From: Providencia alcalifaciens DSM 30120
Lineage (GTDB): Bacteria > Pseudomonadota > Gammaproteobacteria > Enterobacterales > Enterobacteriaceae
NCBI RefSeq assembly: GCF_000173415.1
Contig: NZ_ABXW01000053.1
Span: 186,001-250,000 of the forward strand
Direction of reading: 5' to 3'
DNA: 64,000 nt
Positions 8,030-18,122 of this stretch are shown here, piece by piece; position 1 is the first letter of the stretch, and each line of letters opens with the position of its first letter. Both the position numbers and the translations under genes were made by a program. The notes under the pieces are model-generated. The model was given only the letters and a program-made list of their open reading frames with translations, was not told where the DNA came from and searched no databases.

Positions 8030-9364
8030 CTATTTCAATTTAAGCTGCGGCTTGGTCTCTTTGACCAACTCTAAATACTCTTTACGCTCTTTGCCCGTTA
8101 AACCGCCTGAGCTTGGTAATTTTGCCGTCAGAGGATTCACCGCTTGTTGGTTTACCCACATTTCAAAATGCAGATGAGGTCCCGTTGAACGTCCTGTATT
8201 ACCCGATAGCGCAATACGGTCACCACGTTTTACTTTTTGACCTGGCTTCACTAACAATTGGCGTAAATGCATATAACGCGTGGTATATTGGCGACCATGA
8301 CGAATCGCAATAAAGTTACCTGCGGCGCCACTGTATTTCGCTACAATCACTTCACCATCGCCCACGGCTAACACAGGAGTGCCAACCGGCATCGAAAAAT
8401 CCACACCTTTATGAGGGGCTACACGACCCGTGACAGGGTTTACTCGACGCGGGTTAAAATGCGATGAGACTCTAAATTGCTTAACAGTTGGGAAACGCAG
8501 GAAACCACGTTCTAATCCATTACCTTCGCTATCATAGTAGCGACCATCTTCTGCGCGGAAAGCGTAATAATTCTTACCGCCAGACTGTAAACGAACACCG
8601 ACTAATTGACTCTGCTCATGTGTACCATTCAGCATTTCACGCCCCATAAGGACCGTAAATTTATCGCCTTTTTTCAGCTTATTAAAGTCAACTTGCCACT
8701 GCAACGCCTTGGTAACTTCACGCCCTTCAGTACGCGTCAAACCCGCTTTTTTCGTACTTTGAGCAAATGTGCCATCGATGGAGCCCGTCATCACCGTGTT
8801 GGACCAATCGCCTTTGCGGATCTCTTTCACTTCTTCGAACTTATTGGTCGCACCAACACGGTTAAAGATACGCGTTTCGCGACGAGAAACATCCCATGTT
8901 AAGGATTCTAATTCGCCATCCGCGTTCAATGTCCAACTTAATGTTTGACCGATTTTTAAGTTACGTAATGATTTATGTTGATTCGAGAGTGTTGCCACAT
9001 CGCCGGCTTCGATACCAAACTGCGTCAAAATGGACGATAAATTATCACCACTTGAAACAACATATTCATGAGCAAGTGGCGTCGCATCCGCATCAGATGC
9101 GTCAGTATCTGTATCAGCAACACCTTCGTCAGGTAACTGTTCGCTACTATCTTGAATTAAATCATCCCCTTCTGTTTCAATCGTAGATTGAGATAAAGGA
9201 ATGATGGTATCTGGAGAGCTGTCACGTTCATGGGTGGTAGGGATATGTACTGGCCGCCAAATTGCGACGGCCATGGTGGCGACAGTGAGTGTGCTCAACA
9301 CAATTTTATGGGTCTTGGACAAGCCATTAAATGCCTGCACAATACCACTTGCCATTTGCTGCAC
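8030..9364 (-). CDS. mepM: Murein DD-endopeptidase MepM (LysM + M23 peptidase)
   Basis: Cleaves D-Ala-meso-DAP crosslinks so that new murein can be inserted. 444 aa: an N-terminal membrane anchor (~res 18-36, IVLSTLTVATMAVAIW), an acidic linker, a LysM domain beginning HEYVVSSGDNLSSILTQFG (~res 98), and a C-terminal M23 zinc peptidase with the metal ligands in HKGVDFSMPVGTPV and GPHLHFEMWVN. The start 20 bases after the znuA stop suggests cotranscription with znuA, as in E. coli, which would put a zinc enzyme of the wall under Zur control. Confidence 0.95.
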   Translation of the reverse strand: MQQMASGIVQAFNGLSKTHKIVLSTLTVATMAVAIWRPVHIPTTHERDSSPDTIIPLSQSTIETEGDDLIQDSSEQLPDEGVADTDTDASDADATPLAHEYVVSSGDNLSSILTQFGIEAGDVATLSNQHKSLRNLKIGQTLSWTLNADGELESLTWDVSRRETRIFNRVGATNKFEEVKEIRKGDWSNTVMTGSIDGTFAQSTKKAGLTRTEGREVTKALQWQVDFNKLKKGDKFTVLMGREMLNGTHEQSQLVGVRLQSGGKNYYAFRAEDGRYYDSEGNGLERGFLRFPTVKQFRVSSHFNPRRVNPVTGRVAPHKGVDFSMPVGTPVLAVGDGEVIVAKYSGAAGNFIAIRHGRQYTTRYMHLRQLLVKPGQKVKRGDRIALSGNTGRSTGPHLHFEMWVNQQAVNPLTAKLPSSGGLTGKERKEYLELVKETKPQLKLK

Positions 9365-9384
9365 TTTAAACTATTCCTCTATGC

Positions 9385-10350
9385 TTAATTCAGGCAGCTT
9401 GCGTATTGTTCTGATAACGTCGTCAGAAACTTCATGTAGCTATCTGGTCCAATTGCCAGCCCACTACCAAGTGGGTCGAGAGTACCCATTTTGACTCCCG
9501 TATTTTTCGCTACGCTTTCAATAACCGCAGGCCTGAATTGTGGCTCAGCAAAAACGCATTGCGCTTTATGCTCAACCAGTTGTGTTCGTATTTGATGCAA
9601 TTTTTGGGCACCGGGCTGAATCTCAGGGTTTATCGTAAAATGCCCTAATGGAGCAAGCTGATAGTGTTTCTCAAAGTAGCCATAAGCATCGTGAAAAACA
9701 AAATACCCTTTATTTTGAGCCGGTTTTAAAATACTAGCAATTTTCTTATCGCTTTGCGCCATATTTTCTTTGAATTTACGAAGGTTTACGTCCAGCTTCT
9801 CTTTTTGATCAGGATAAAGCTCTACTAAACGCGCGTAAATGTCATCGGCTGCCAAATTTGCAATATCTGGGGATAACCAGATGTGCATATTATACTCACC
9901 ATGGTGATGATGTTCGTGATCCTCATCATGATTAGGCTTATCGGCATGTTGATGGCTATCTTCCTCCTCGTGGTTTTCTGCCATTAATAGCGCATGAATA
10001 TTTTTCTGTTCGGCTAACGCTAGACGTTTATTCTGAGCTAACCCATTGATCGGCTTCGCTAAAAACATCTCTAATTCAGGACCAACCCAAACAAACAAAT
10101 CTGCTTGTTTTATCTTTTTTAAATCCGATGGTTTCAGTGCATAATCATGTGGCGAAGCACCATCCGGAAGTAAAACTTGTGTATCCGTCACCCCATCCGC
10201 AATTCCAGCGGCAATGAAGGCTAAAGGACGGATAGATGTAACGACATCGGCATTTGCCATCGGCAATATCGATGCAGTTAAAACTGAAGCTAACGTGGCT
10301 TTGCAGATGAATTTACGGGTAATAAGTTTCGATTTGTGTATCATGAACAT
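9385..10350 (-). CDS. znuA: Zinc ABC transporter, periplasmic binding protein
   Basis: Captures Zn(II) in the periplasm for ZnuBC. The signal peptide ends near ILPMANA before DVVTSIRPLAFIAAGI. Cluster A-I fold landmarks are GASPHDYALKPSD, a His/Asp/Glu-rich flexible loop (~res 126-155, with HEHHHHGEY) and MHIWLSPDIA, then FVFHDAYGYFEKHY. Two cysteines (QCVFAEP and ASCLN) match the family disulfide. The start could be 10350 or the next Met at 10344; both sit after a GGAA-type ribosome site. It is divergent from znuCB around a Zur box. Confidence 0.96.
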   Translation of the reverse strand: MFMIHKSKLITRKFICKATLASVLTASILPMANADVVTSIRPLAFIAAGIADGVTDTQVLLPDGASPHDYALKPSDLKKIKQADLFVWVGPELEMFLAKPINGLAQNKRLALAEQKNIHALLMAENHEEEDSHQHADKPNHDEDHEHHHHGEYNMHIWLSPDIANLAADDIYARLVELYPDQKEKLDVNLRKFKENMAQSDKKIASILKPAQNKGYFVFHDAYGYFEKHYQLAPLGHFTINPEIQPGAQKLHQIRTQLVEHKAQCVFAEPQFRPAVIESVAKNTGVKMGTLDPLGSGLAIGPDSYMKFLTTLSEQYASCLN

Positions 10351-10370
10351 TTTTCCGTGATCTTAAAATT

Positions 10371-10393
10371 GAAATGTTATAATATAACACAAC
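10371..10393. promoter_or_regulatory. Zur box in the znuA / znuCB divergent promoter
   Basis: The core TGTTATAATATAACA (10375-10389) is a perfect 7-1-7 palindrome, preceded by GAAA as in the E. coli znu operator. It lies 20 bases before znuA and 24 bases before znuC, so zinc-loaded Zur could repress both directions. This assignment rests on consensus matching from memory of the E. coli site. Confidence 0.92.
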
Positions 10394-10417
10394 TTGATTT
10401 CTGCAAGATGTTTTCAT

Positions 10418-11185
10418 ATGCAACCACTACTATCTTTAAATAAAATTTCTGTTTCATTTGGCGATAAACCCGTTTTAAAAGATGTCACTTTTGCTCTGAA
10501 CAAAGGTGATATCGTGACATTATTGGGTCCTAATGGTGCTGGTAAATCGACGATTGTCCGCGTGGTACTAGGCTTACTAGCGCCAACGTCAGGTACAATC
10601 AACCGAGCCTCATCTCTCGCTATTGGTTATGTGCCCCAAAAACTGCATTTGGACACAACCCTACCTTTAACCGTCAAGCGATTTATGATGTTAAAGCAAG
10701 GTGTCCGCGTGGAACATTTAGTCCCCGCACTTGAGCGCGTCAAAGCGACACATCTCATTGACCAACCTATGCAAAAACTATCTGGCGGTGAAACTCAACG
10801 GGTTCTGCTCGCACGCGCACTACTCAATAAGCCCGATTTATTGGTTCTTGATGAACCCGCCCAAGGTGTCGATATTAACGGGCAAGTCGCACTTTATGAT
10901 TTAATCAATCAATTGAGAACTGAACTGGGTTGCGCGGTTCTCATGGTCTCTCACGATCTGCATTTAGTGATGGCAAAAACGGACCAAGTTTTATGCATTA
11001 ATGGGCATATATGTTGTTCGGGTACCCCTGACGTCGTGTCTAATCACCCTGAATTCGTTGCTATGTTTGGCTACCGTGGAGCACAGCAATTAGGCGTTTA
11101 TCGCCACCAGCATAATCACCAACATGATTTAGAAGGTAATGTGATTAGAACCCACCAACACAGCAAGGACTGCCAACATGATTGA
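10418..11185 (+). CDS. znuC: Zinc ABC transporter, ATPase
   Basis: Cytoplasmic ATP-hydrolysing subunit of the ZnuABC high-affinity zinc importer. 255 aa from ATG 10418; an upstream in-frame TTG runs into the Zur box and is unlikely. Walker A is GPNGAGKST, the signature is [15 protein letters not shown], Walker B is LLVLDEP, and the H-loop is [14 protein letters not shown]. The family-specific C-terminal tail is His-rich ([10 protein letters not shown]). It overlaps znuB by 8 nt, which indicates translational coupling. Confidence 0.96.
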   Translation: MQPLLSLNKISVSFGDKPVLKDVTFALNKGDIVTLLGPNGAGKSTIVRVVLGLLAPTSGTINRASSLAIGYVPQKLHLDTTLPLTVKRFMMLKQGVRVEHLVPALERVKATHLIDQPMQKLSGGETQRVLLARALLNKPDLLVLDEPAQGVDINGQVALYDLINQLRTELGCAVLMVSHDLHLVMAKTDQVLCINGHICCSGTPDVVSNHPEFVAMFGYRGAQQLGVYRHQHNHQHDLEGNVIRTHQHSKDCQHD

Positions 11186-11963
11186 GTTATTACTACCTGG
11201 TTGGATTGCAGGTATGTTACTCGCGATTGCTGCGGGTCCTTTAGGCTCGTTTGTGGTTTGGCGCCGCATGTCCTACTTTGGTGACACTCTTGCCCACGCG
11301 TCTTTATTAGGTGTTGCATTCGGTTTACTACTGAATATCAACCCGTTCTATGCCGTTATCGCAGTGACTCTATTATTAGCCCTAATTCTTGTGTGGCTAG
11401 AAAAACGACCTCAGTTAGCCGTCGACACATTACTCGGTATTATGGCTCACAGCTCACTCTCTTTGGGATTAGTGGTTGTCAGCCTAATGGCAAATGTCCG
11501 TGTTGACCTGATGGCTTATCTATTTGGTGATTTGTTATCAGTAACATATGAAGATATTATAACGATTTTAATCGGTGTGGTTGTCGTTTGCGGGTTGCTT
11601 TTTTATCGATGGCGGGCGCTTTTATCCATGACAGTCAGCTCAGAATTGGCTTTTGTGGATGGTATTAACTTACAACGTTCTCGCTTATTGTTGATGATGG
11701 TAACGGCGTTAACTATCGGGATCGCAATGAAATTTGTTGGTGCGCTGATCATTACCTCTTTGCTGATCATCCCTGCCGCTACCGCTCGACGTTTTGCAAA
11801 AACACCAGAACAAATGGCACTTACCGCGATTGGGATTGGCATGATTTCAGTTACTGGTGGGCTAACCCTATCGGCATTTTACGATACTCCGGCAGGTCCT
11901 TCCGTTGTGCTCACATCTGCCATTTTGTTTATCTTGAGTTTATGTGTAAAAACAAAAAACTAG
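11178..11963 (+). CDS. znuB: Zinc ABC transporter, membrane permease
   Basis: 261 aa, the same length as E. coli ZnuB, with about seven to eight hydrophobic helices. The family segments include [19 protein letters not shown] at the start, [18 protein letters not shown] (coupling to the ATPase) and [20 protein letters not shown] near the C terminus. It is the last gene of the znuCB unit, followed by a terminator 42 bases on. Confidence 0.95.
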   Translation: MIELLLPGWIAGMLLAIAAGPLGSFVVWRRMSYFGDTLAHASLLGVAFGLLLNINPFYAVIAVTLLLALILVWLEKRPQLAVDTLLGIMAHSSLSLGLVVVSLMANVRVDLMAYLFGDLLSVTYEDIITILIGVVVVCGLLFYRWRALLSMTVSSELAFVDGINLQRSRLLLMMVTALTIGIAMKFVGALIITSLLIIPAATARRFAKTPEQMALTAIGIGMISVTGGLTLSAFYDTPAGPSVVLTSAILFILSLCVKTKN

Positions 11964-12005
11964 TTGTATAACACTGAGTATCTTAATAAAAGTCAATCCT
12001 AGAAG

Positions 12006-12028
12006 ACCCGCTCATTTAGCGGGTTTTT
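12006..12028 (+). terminator. Terminator after znuCB
   Basis: A 7-bp perfect stem (ACCCGCT / AGCGGGT) with a 5-nt loop and a following T5. Confidence 0.88.
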
Positions 12029-12046
12029 AGTTAAACTCAAGGTCGT

Positions 12047-12409
12047 TTATTGTTCCACTTTCTGTGTTCCATTTTTAACAGTTACTTCTATATCGCCAAT
12101 ACTATCGTTTATAAATCCACCGACACAATTCATAAATTGATTTACCTTTACTTTGAATCCTTCACCTGAATATTTTGGATCGCCTGATTTATCATCGGGT
12201 ACATTAACATTCAAATCGCCATGGAATTTCTTATTAAGATCTATTTCACCCTCGATACTCACCCAATATGTTGACCCTTCTGGCAGATATCGAGAGCAAC
12301 TCTCAATAGTTTCTTTATTCGTGATGGATGTGGTGTTTTTTGTACAACCAGACACTGCGGCTATAGATAAAAGCGCAGCAAGCGTTAGTTTGTAAGAGAT
12401 TTTATTCAT
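12047..12409 (-). CDS. Small lipoprotein of unknown function, possibly iron-regulated
   Basis: 120 aa with a lipoprotein signal peptide. After MNKISYKLTLAALLSIAAVSGC, Cys22 fits a lipobox (AVSG|C). The mature part has two further cysteines (ESCSRYLP, FMNCVGG) and an unassigned fold rich in charged residues and beta-prone segments. I do not recognise the family. A Fur-box-like palindrome lies 38 bases upstream of the start, so iron repression is plausible. The gene stands alone between two terminators. Confidence 0.75.
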   Translation of the reverse strand: MNKISYKLTLAALLSIAAVSGCTKNTTSITNKETIESCSRYLPEGSTYWVSIEGEIDLNKKFHGDLNVNVPDDKSGDPKYSGEGFKVKVNQFMNCVGGFINDSIGDIEVTVKNGTQKVEQ

Positions 12410-12447
12410 ATTGAGCTTAACCTTCTATAAGAGAAAAAATACCACAT

Positions 12448-12466
12448 GATAATAAAAATTATTATC
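12448..12466 (-). promoter_or_regulatory. Fur-box-like operator
   Basis: GATAATAAAAATTATTATC matches the classical 19-bp Fur consensus GATAATGATAATCATTATC at 16 of 19 positions. It sits inside a perfect 9-bp inverted repeat with a 3-nt centre (12447-12467). The AT-richness of the area raises the chance of a fortuitous match. Confidence 0.65.
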
Positions 12467-12562
12467 AATGCATCTATTTTAAAACCTGCTGAAATACAAT
12501 CTCAATGACCTTTTTTACTCACTAAACAGGGATCACTTCTCAATCAAGTAAGAGATGGATAT

Positions 12563-12598
12563 AAAAAACCTCAGTAACTGGGAATCAATCACTGAGGT
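12563..12598 (-). terminator. Terminator after ruvAB
   Basis: An 8-bp perfect stem (ACCTCAGT / ACTGAGGT) is followed by six T residues on the minus strand, about 70 bases beyond the ruvB stop. Confidence 0.85.
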
Positions 12599-12668
12599 CA
12601 TCTCATTTTGTATGAGCTTTAGTATTATTTCAATTATAGCAATTTTGTATTAATCAATACGTTTAAAG

Positions 12669-13679
12669 CTAAATTTCTTTAGGCGTTAATCCAAAATGTA
12701 AATAGGCATGAGCCGTCGCCATCCGTCCTCTTGGGGTTCGCTGAATAAACCCTTGCTGAATAAGATAAGGCTCTAGCACATCTTCGATGGTTTCGCGCTC
12801 TTCTCCGATAGCAGCAGCTAAGTTATCGACGCCAACAGGTCCACCCATAAACTTATCGATGATGGCCACCAGCAGTTTACGGTCAAGATAGTCAAAGCCG
12901 GCAGCATCCACATTCAACATATCCAGTGCTTGGCTCGCAATCAACTCATCAATACTGCCATTGCCTTTAACTTGCGCAAAATCACGCACGCGTCGTAATA
13001 AACGGTTGGTAATACGTGGTGTTCCACGAGAGCGCATCGCAACCTGTAAGGCGCCTTCTTCGGTGATATCCAGCCCCATATATTGGGCACTACGCTTCAC
13101 GATATGCTGCAAATCATCAACTTGATAAAATTCTAATCGCTGTACGATACCAAAGCGGTCACGTAAAGGTGACGTTAATGAACCTGCGCGCGTGGTTGCG
13201 CCTATCAATGTAAATGGTGGCAAATCAATCTTAATGGAGCGGGCAGCAGGACCTTCACCAATCATGATGTCTAATTGGTAGTCTTCCATAGCGGGATACA
13301 ATATCTCTTCAACCACAGGAGACAAGCGATGAATTTCATCAATAAATAAAACGTCATGCGGCTCAAGGTTAGTCAATATTGCTGCCAAATCCCCTGCTTT
13401 TTCTAATACAGGCCCTGACGTTGTCCGCAAATTAACGCCAAGCTCATTGGCGACAATACCCGCTAATGTGGTTTTTCCTAACCCTGGAGGCCCAAAAATT
13501 AATAGATGATCAAGCGCATCACCCCGCATTTTGGCTGCCTGAATAAATATTTCCATTTGATGCTTAACTTGCGGTTGCCCAATATACTCATCCAGTAATT
13601 TAGGGCGGATCGCACGATCAATGGCTTCTTCTTCAGAATGCAACACTTCAGCAGTAATTAGGCGATCAGCTTCAATCAT
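12669..13679 (-). CDS. ruvB: Holliday junction branch-migration helicase subunit RuvB
   Basis: Hexameric AAA+ motor that drives branch migration with RuvA. 336 aa: N-terminal [19 protein letters not shown], Walker [12 protein letters not shown], Walker [14 protein letters not shown], sensor/hairpin [22 protein letters not shown], and a C-terminal winged helix ending [16 protein letters not shown]. It lies 16 bases after ruvA in one operon. Confidence 0.98.
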   Translation of the reverse strand: MIEADRLITAEVLHSEEEAIDRAIRPKLLDEYIGQPQVKHQMEIFIQAAKMRGDALDHLLIFGPPGLGKTTLAGIVANELGVNLRTTSGPVLEKAGDLAAILTNLEPHDVLFIDEIHRLSPVVEEILYPAMEDYQLDIMIGEGPAARSIKIDLPPFTLIGATTRAGSLTSPLRDRFGIVQRLEFYQVDDLQHIVKRSAQYMGLDITEEGALQVAMRSRGTPRITNRLLRRVRDFAQVKGNGSIDELIASQALDMLNVDAAGFDYLDRKLLVAIIDKFMGGPVGVDNLAAAIGEERETIEDVLEPYLIQQGFIQRTPRGRMATAHAYLHFGLTPKEI

Positions 13680-13695
13680 CGTATTAATCTCTCAA

Positions 13696-14313
13696 TTAAA
13701 GTGCTGCGCGTAAGGCATCACGGATCAGGGTTTCAGAATCGCTATCAGGTTTCGCGACTTTACTCACCATACGGCTAGCTTCTTGCGGTTTATACCCCAG
13801 CGCAATCAAGGCAGCAGCCGCTTCGGCTTCAATATCTGCTTGGCTTGGCCCTTGGCTCTTCACGCTTGGTAAATCAATATCGCTCACTGAATTGAAAAGA
13901 TCCCCATTCAAGCCTTTGAAGCGGTCTTTCATTTCGACCACTAAACGCTCGGCAGTTTTCTTGCCAATACCTGGTAGTTTCACCAGAGAGGAAATGGCTT
14001 CTTGCTCAATGGCAGACACAAATTGTTGTGCCGACATGCCGGATAAAATCGCCAACGCTAACTTAGGTCCTACCCCATTGACTTTAATCAGCTCTTTAAA
14101 TAGTGCGCGTTCTTGCTTGTCATTGAAACCATACAGTAACTGTGCATCCTCTCGCACGACAAAATGTGTGAAAACAATAGCTTCCTGACCAATTTCGGGT
14201 AATTCATAGAAACAGGTCATTGGCATATGAACTTCATAGCCAACACCTTGCAGCTCAAGTAACACAATGGGTGGTTGCTTTTCTAATACAATGCCACGTA
14301 AACGACCTATCAC
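13696..14313 (-). CDS. ruvA: Holliday junction-binding subunit RuvA
   Basis: Tetrameric protein that holds the junction and loads RuvB. 205 aa: an OB-fold N-terminal domain ([15 protein letters not shown]), two helix-hairpin-helix motifs ([18 protein letters not shown] and [19 protein letters not shown]), an acidic flexible linker and a C-terminal RuvB-binding domain ([19 protein letters not shown]). It is first in the ruvAB operon, with a LexA box 66 bases upstream. Confidence 0.98.
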   Translation of the reverse strand: MIGRLRGIVLEKQPPIVLLELQGVGYEVHMPMTCFYELPEIGQEAIVFTHFVVREDAQLLYGFNDKQERALFKELIKVNGVGPKLALAILSGMSAQQFVSAIEQEAISSLVKLPGIGKKTAERLVVEMKDRFKGLNGDLFNSVSDIDLPSVKSQGPSQADIEAEAAAALIALGYKPQEASRMVSKVAKPDSDSETLIRDALRAAL

Positions 14314-14378
14314 ACTGAACCCCTTAAATTTGATTAGCGTCCTAAATTTTAACTTTGCTGTTTATACCATAAAAAATG

Positions 14379-14394
14379 CTGGATGCATATCCAG
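14379..14394 (-). promoter_or_regulatory. LexA (SOS) box of ruvAB
   Basis: CTGGATGCATATCCAG has the CTG-N10-CAG form and closely resembles the E. coli ruvAB operator as I recall it. It lies between the ruvC stop and ruvA, 66 bases before the ruvA start, so ruvAB but not ruvC should be damage-inducible. Confidence 0.9.
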
Positions 14395-14397
14395 CCT

Positions 14398-14919
14398 TCA
14401 TCTTAATCTTCCGCGGGCTAGCACTAAACGAGGATCACCGACTTTCAACAAGTTTTGATTAAAGTGACAATGTGTAATGGCAATCGCTAATGCATCTGCT
14501 GCATCGGCTTGGGGGCTTGCCGATAATTTTAGGATCGACTTCACCATATGTTGAACTTGGCTTTTCTCTGCGGATCCTGTACCGACGACCGTTTGTTTGA
14601 CTTGGCGAGCTGCGTATTCAAAAACGGGGATATTTTGGTTTGCCGCCGCCACAATCGCCACACCACGGGCTTGCCCTAGTTTCAGCGCTGAATCCGCATT
14701 TTTTGCCATAAAAACTTGTTCAATGGATAGAACATCCGGTTGATATTGGGTGATAATTTCCGAGACTCCCGCATAAATACGTTGCAGACGGCTTGGTAAA
14801 TCATCAACTTGCGTGCGAATACACCCGCTTCCTAGATAAAGTAATTGTCTACCTTGTTGGCGAATAACACCGTATCCTGTGATCCGCGAACCAGGGTCAA
14901 TACCTAGAATAATCGCCAT
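14398..14919 (-). CDS. ruvC: Holliday junction resolvase RuvC
   Basis: Dimeric nuclease that cuts Holliday junctions symmetrically. 173 aa, the E. coli length. The catalytic acids are visible: Asp in ILGIDPGSR, Glu in [11 protein letters not shown], and the Asp pair in [18 protein letters not shown]. It ends LVLARGRLR. Its stop lies 3 bases from the LexA box of ruvAB, so transcription passing through ruvC would cross the SOS operator. Confidence 0.98.
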   Translation of the reverse strand: MAIILGIDPGSRITGYGVIRQQGRQLLYLGSGCIRTQVDDLPSRLQRIYAGVSEIITQYQPDVLSIEQVFMAKNADSALKLGQARGVAIVAAANQNIPVFEYAARQVKQTVVGTGSAEKSQVQHMVKSILKLSASPQADAADALAIAITHCHFNQNLLKVGDPRLVLARGRLR

Positions 14920-15093
14920 ATAAAACCTATAGTTGCTCTTTATTTATTTTCATATCATCTTATCGCCATCTAATGACTGCCACAATGGCAACATAGGAAT
15001 ATCACCATTCCCACCGCAATCACAGTGTAAATAGCGTTCGCTTAATCATAAATATAGCAAATAAAAGAAAAAATAGAAGGTCGAAGAGGCGTT

Positions 15094-15127
15094 AGAGAAA
15101 ACAGGCTGGACACAGCCCGCTTTCTCT
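15094..15127 (-). terminator. Hairpin after yebC (weak terminator or processing site)
   Basis: The outer stem AGAGAAA / TTTCTCT encloses an inner GGCT / AGCC. It lies 19 bases past the yebC stop. The following sequence on the minus strand is not strongly T-rich, so termination is uncertain. The remaining bases up to ruvC (14920-15093) show no gene and probably carry the ruvC promoter. Confidence 0.45.
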
Positions 15128-15145
15128 ACGCAGACATCATCTTAA

Positions 15146-15889
15146 TTACAGTTGCTCAGCAACTTCATCAGAGATATCACCGTTATGATAAACTTCTTGG
15201 ACGTCGTCTGAATCTTCTAACATGTCGATCAGGCGCATTAATTTTGGTGCTGTTTCAACATCAAGTTCAGCTGTAATCGATGGGATCATAGAAACTTCAG
15301 CGGCTTCGCTAGTGAAACCAGCCGCATCTAGTGCGTCTTTAACGGCACCGAACGTTTCAAAGGTGGTGTAAACATCTATTGCACCATCATCATATGTTTC
15401 AACGTCATCTGCACCGGCTTCGAGAGCCGCTTCCATCAGCGCATCTTCGTCCACACCCGGTGCGTAAGTGATTACGCCGCGCTTGGTGAACAGGTAAGAT
15501 ACAGAACCATCAGTGCCTAAGTTACCGCCCGTTTTGGTAAACGCGTGGCGAACTTCCGATACTGTACGATTACGGTTATCGCTCAAGCATTCAACCATAA
15601 CCGCGGTGCCACCAGGACCGTAACCTTCATAAATGATGGTTTCCATATTATCGTTGTCATCATTACCCACACCACGCGCAATAGCACGGTTTAAGGTGTC
15701 GCGCGTCATGTTGTTTGATAATGCTTTATCCACAGCAGCACGCAAACGAGGGTTAGTTGCCGGATCGCCGCCGCCTAAACGCGCAGCAGTCACCAGCTCA
15801 CGAATAATTTTAGTGAAAATTTTACCGCGTTTCGCGTCTTGTGCCGCTTTACGGTGTTTGGTGTTGGCCCATTTACTATGACCTGCCAT
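15146..15889 (-). CDS. yebC: YebC/TACO1-family translation-associated or regulatory protein
   Basis: 247 aa with the family hallmarks: [27 protein letters not shown] at the N terminus (contiguous in the translation), [22 protein letters not shown] in the middle and a C-terminal acidic [16 protein letters not shown]. The family has been described as DNA-binding regulators and, for TACO1-type members, as helpers of translation through proline stretches; which role applies here is not visible. It lies 29 bases downstream of nudB. Confidence 0.93.
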   Translation of the reverse strand: MAGHSKWANTKHRKAAQDAKRGKIFTKIIRELVTAARLGGGDPATNPRLRAAVDKALSNNMTRDTLNRAIARGVGNDDNDNMETIIYEGYGPGGTAVMVECLSDNRNRTVSEVRHAFTKTGGNLGTDGSVSYLFTKRGVITYAPGVDEDALMEAALEAGADDVETYDDGAIDVYTTFETFGAVKDALDAAGFTSEAAEVSMIPSITAELDVETAPKLMRLIDMLEDSDDVQEVYHNGDISDEVAEQL

Positions 15890-15918
15890 GAAATATCTCC
15901 AAAAACGTCAATAAATAA

Positions 15919-16353
15919 TTAAACAGCAAATTCTAAAATAGCCTGGCTGTTGCTCCACGATTTTGTTAGCTCCGCCGCCTGTTGCGGGTCAAGCCAACGA
16001 AATTCAGTGTGTTCAGTCAGCAATGGCGTTTGTTCATCGCTGAGCACCAATTTAAACCAATGTTCTTTACAGTGGGTCACATCCGGTGCATAACGATGCC
16101 TGAAATGCGGGAAAATTTCAAAGATGATACTTTTCGACAAATCATGTAATTGATTTGGTTGCGGGTCAAACCCCGTTTCCTCTTTGATTTCGCGAAGTGC
16201 TGCAACGGCAGCACTATTTTCATGATGCTCCAAACTCCCAGTCACAGACTGCCAAAAGTCAGGGTCATCTTTACGCCGCATCATAAGCACCCGCCCCGTT
16301 TTTTCAGCCACAATAATGACTAATACCGATTCTGGGCGCTTATAATTTTCCAT
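15919..16353 (-). CDS. nudB: Dihydroneopterin triphosphate pyrophosphatase (NUDIX)
   Basis: Removes pyrophosphate from dihydroneopterin triphosphate in folate synthesis. The ATG at 16353 overlaps the aspS stop by one base (TAATG), so translational coupling decides this start; 144 aa. The nudix box is visible in GSLEHHENSAAVAALREIKEETGF. The family segments RRKDDPDFWQSVTGS, FRHRYAPDVTHCKEHWF and LTKSWSNSQAI match E. coli NudB. The order aspS-nudB-yebC is conserved. Confidence 0.94.
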   Translation of the reverse strand: MENYKRPESVLVIIVAEKTGRVLMMRRKDDPDFWQSVTGSLEHHENSAAVAALREIKEETGFDPQPNQLHDLSKSIIFEIFPHFRHRYAPDVTHCKEHWFKLVLSDEQTPLLTEHTEFRWLDPQQAAELTKSWSNSQAILEFAV

Positions 16354-18122
16354 TACTCTTCTTCTTTCGCCACAACCGCAATCGCTAATTCTGCCAGCGA
16401 GTCTGGGTTTGCATGGCTTGGTGCATTGGTCATTAAGCATGCCGCTGCGGTGGTTTTCGGGAATGCAATAACATCACGGATGTTATCAGTTCCAGTTAAC
16501 AGCATCACTAAACGGTCTAAACCAAATGCTAAGCCTGCATGTGGTGGTGTACCGTATTTCAGCGCATCTAACAGGAAGCCGAACTTCTCACGTTGTTCTT
16601 CTTCGTTGATGCCTAAAATACCAAATACAGTTTGTTGCATTTCGCTACGGTGAATACGGACAGAGCCCCCCCCCACTTCGTAACCATTGATAACCATATC
16701 GTAGGCATTCGCTACTGCATCTTCAGGGTTCCTCGCCAGATCTTCCGGAGTGAAATCTTTTGGTGACGTGAACGGATGATGCATGGCCGTTAAGCCACCT
16801 TCACCGTTTTCTTCAAACATTGGGAAGTCGATAACCCACAGTGGTTGCCAGCTATTTAAGTCCGTCAGCTCGAAGTCACGACCCACTTTCAGGCGTAGTG
16901 CCCCCATAGAGTCAGTCACAACATTTTTCGCACCTGCACCAAACAGAATGATATCGCCATCCGCTGCACCCGTACGCTCGATGATTTGTTCAATGATTTC
17001 TAAGCTCAGGAATTTCGCGACTGGGCTTTGGATGCCTTCTAAGCCTTTCGCACGTTCGTTGATTTTCATCCACGCTAAGCCTTTCGCACCATAGATACCC
17101 ACAAAATTGCCGTATTCGTCAATTTGCTTACGGGTCATCACTGCGCCACCAGGCACTTTCAGTGCCGCGACACGACCTTTAGGATCATTTGCTGGCCCCG
17201 CAAATACGGCGAATTCAACATCTTTAACGATGTCTGCCACATCGACCAGTTCCATCGGGTTACGCAGGTCTGGCTTATCGGAGCCATAACGACGCATCGC
17301 TTCGGCGAAAGTCATGATTGGGAAGTCGCCTAAATCAACGCCTTTCACGTCGATCCACAGATTACGGATCATGCGTTCCATCACTTCGCGAACTTGTTCC
17401 GCCGTCATGAACGACGTTTCAACATCGATTTGGGTAAATTCAGGTTGACGGTCAGCACGTAAGTCTTCATCGCGGAAGCATTTTACGATTTGATAGTAAC
17501 GGTCAAAACCAGACATCATCAGCAACTGTTTAAACAGCTGAGGAGATTGTGGTAAGGCATAAAATTTGCCTTTATGGACACGGCTAGGCACTAAATAGTC
17601 ACGCGCCCCTTCTGGCGTCGCTTTCGTTAGCATTGGTGTTTCAACGTCCATAAAGCCTTCTTTGTCCATAAAGTTACGAACAAAGCTGGTGATTTTCGCA
17701 CGAGTACGCAGACGATCTGACATCTCTGGACGGCGTAAATCTAAATAGCGGTATTTTAAGCGACGCTCTTCTGTATTAGTTTGGTTGCTGTCTAACGGAA
17801 GAGGTTCAGATTTGTTAAAAACGTCCAGACCTTCAGCAAAGATTTCAATCTCACCCGTTGCCATGTCTTTATTTTTTTGGCTATCTGGGCGCGCACGTAC
17901 CGTACCTGTGATTTGGATACAGAACTCATTACGCAGTTCTGACGCTTTCTCAAATATGTCTTTACGTTCTGGATCGAAGAAAACCTGAACGATACCTTCA
18001 CGGTCACGCATATCGATAAAAATCAAACCACCTAAGTCACGACGGCGGTTTACCCATCCACAAAGAGTGACCTTCTGGCCTTCATGAGCAATGTTTAATT
18101 GCCCACAATAATTAGTACGCAT
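16353..18122 (-). CDS. aspS: Aspartyl-tRNA synthetase
   Basis: Charges tRNA-Asp. 589 aa: an OB-fold anticodon-binding domain ([23 protein letters not shown]), class II motif 2 ([18 protein letters not shown]), the bacterial-type GAD insertion domain (~res 280-420), and motif 3 ([15 protein letters not shown]). The conserved [10 protein letters not shown] before motif 3 is encoded with nine consecutive G residues (complement of 16666-16674). The frame is intact, but the run is a potential slippage spot in an essential gene. Confidence 0.97.
   Translation of the reverse strand: MRTNYCGQLNIAHEGQKVTLCGWVNRRRDLGGLIFIDMRDREGIVQVFFDPERKDIFEKASELRNEFCIQITGTVRARPDSQKNKDMATGEIEIFAEGLDVFNKSEPLPLDSNQTNTEERRLKYRYLDLRRPEMSDRLRTRAKITSFVRNFMDKEGFMDVETPMLTKATPEGARDYLVPSRVHKGKFYALPQSPQLFKQLLMMSGFDRYYQIVKCFRDEDLRADRQPEFTQIDVETSFMTAEQVREVMERMIRNLWIDVKGVDLGDFPIMTFAEAMRRYGSDKPDLRNPMELVDVADIVKDVEFAVFAGPANDPKGRVAALKVPGGAVMTRKQIDEYGNFVGIYGAKGLAWMKINERAKGLEGIQSPVAKFLSLEIIEQIIERTGAADGDIILFGAGAKNVVTDSMGALRLKVGRDFELTDLNSWQPLWVIDFPMFEENGEGGLTAMHHPFTSPKDFTPEDLARNPEDAVANAYDMVINGYEVGGGSVRIHRSEMQQTVFGILGINEEEQREKFGFLLDALKYGTPPHAGLAFGLDRLVMLLTGTDNIRDVIAFPKTTAAACLMTNAPSHANPDSLAELAIAVVAKEEE

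Noticed and set aside
10394-10417. Upstream TTG start for znuC
   Set aside because: It lies against the Zur operator and adds residues not found in ZnuC; ATG 10418 fits the family.
13892-14188. Long open frames on the strand opposite ruvA and similar frames opposite ruvB, aspS, amtB and argS
   Set aside because: Their composition and lack of ribosome sites show they are shadows of the conserved genes beneath them.
15094-15127. REP-type repeat element after yebC
   Set aside because: It is a single hairpin without the usual REP consensus or a second copy in the window.
16354-16440. Longer NudB with ~29 extra N-terminal residues
   Set aside because: The extension is the end of aspS read in another frame. 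The TAATG overlap supports the ATG at 16353.
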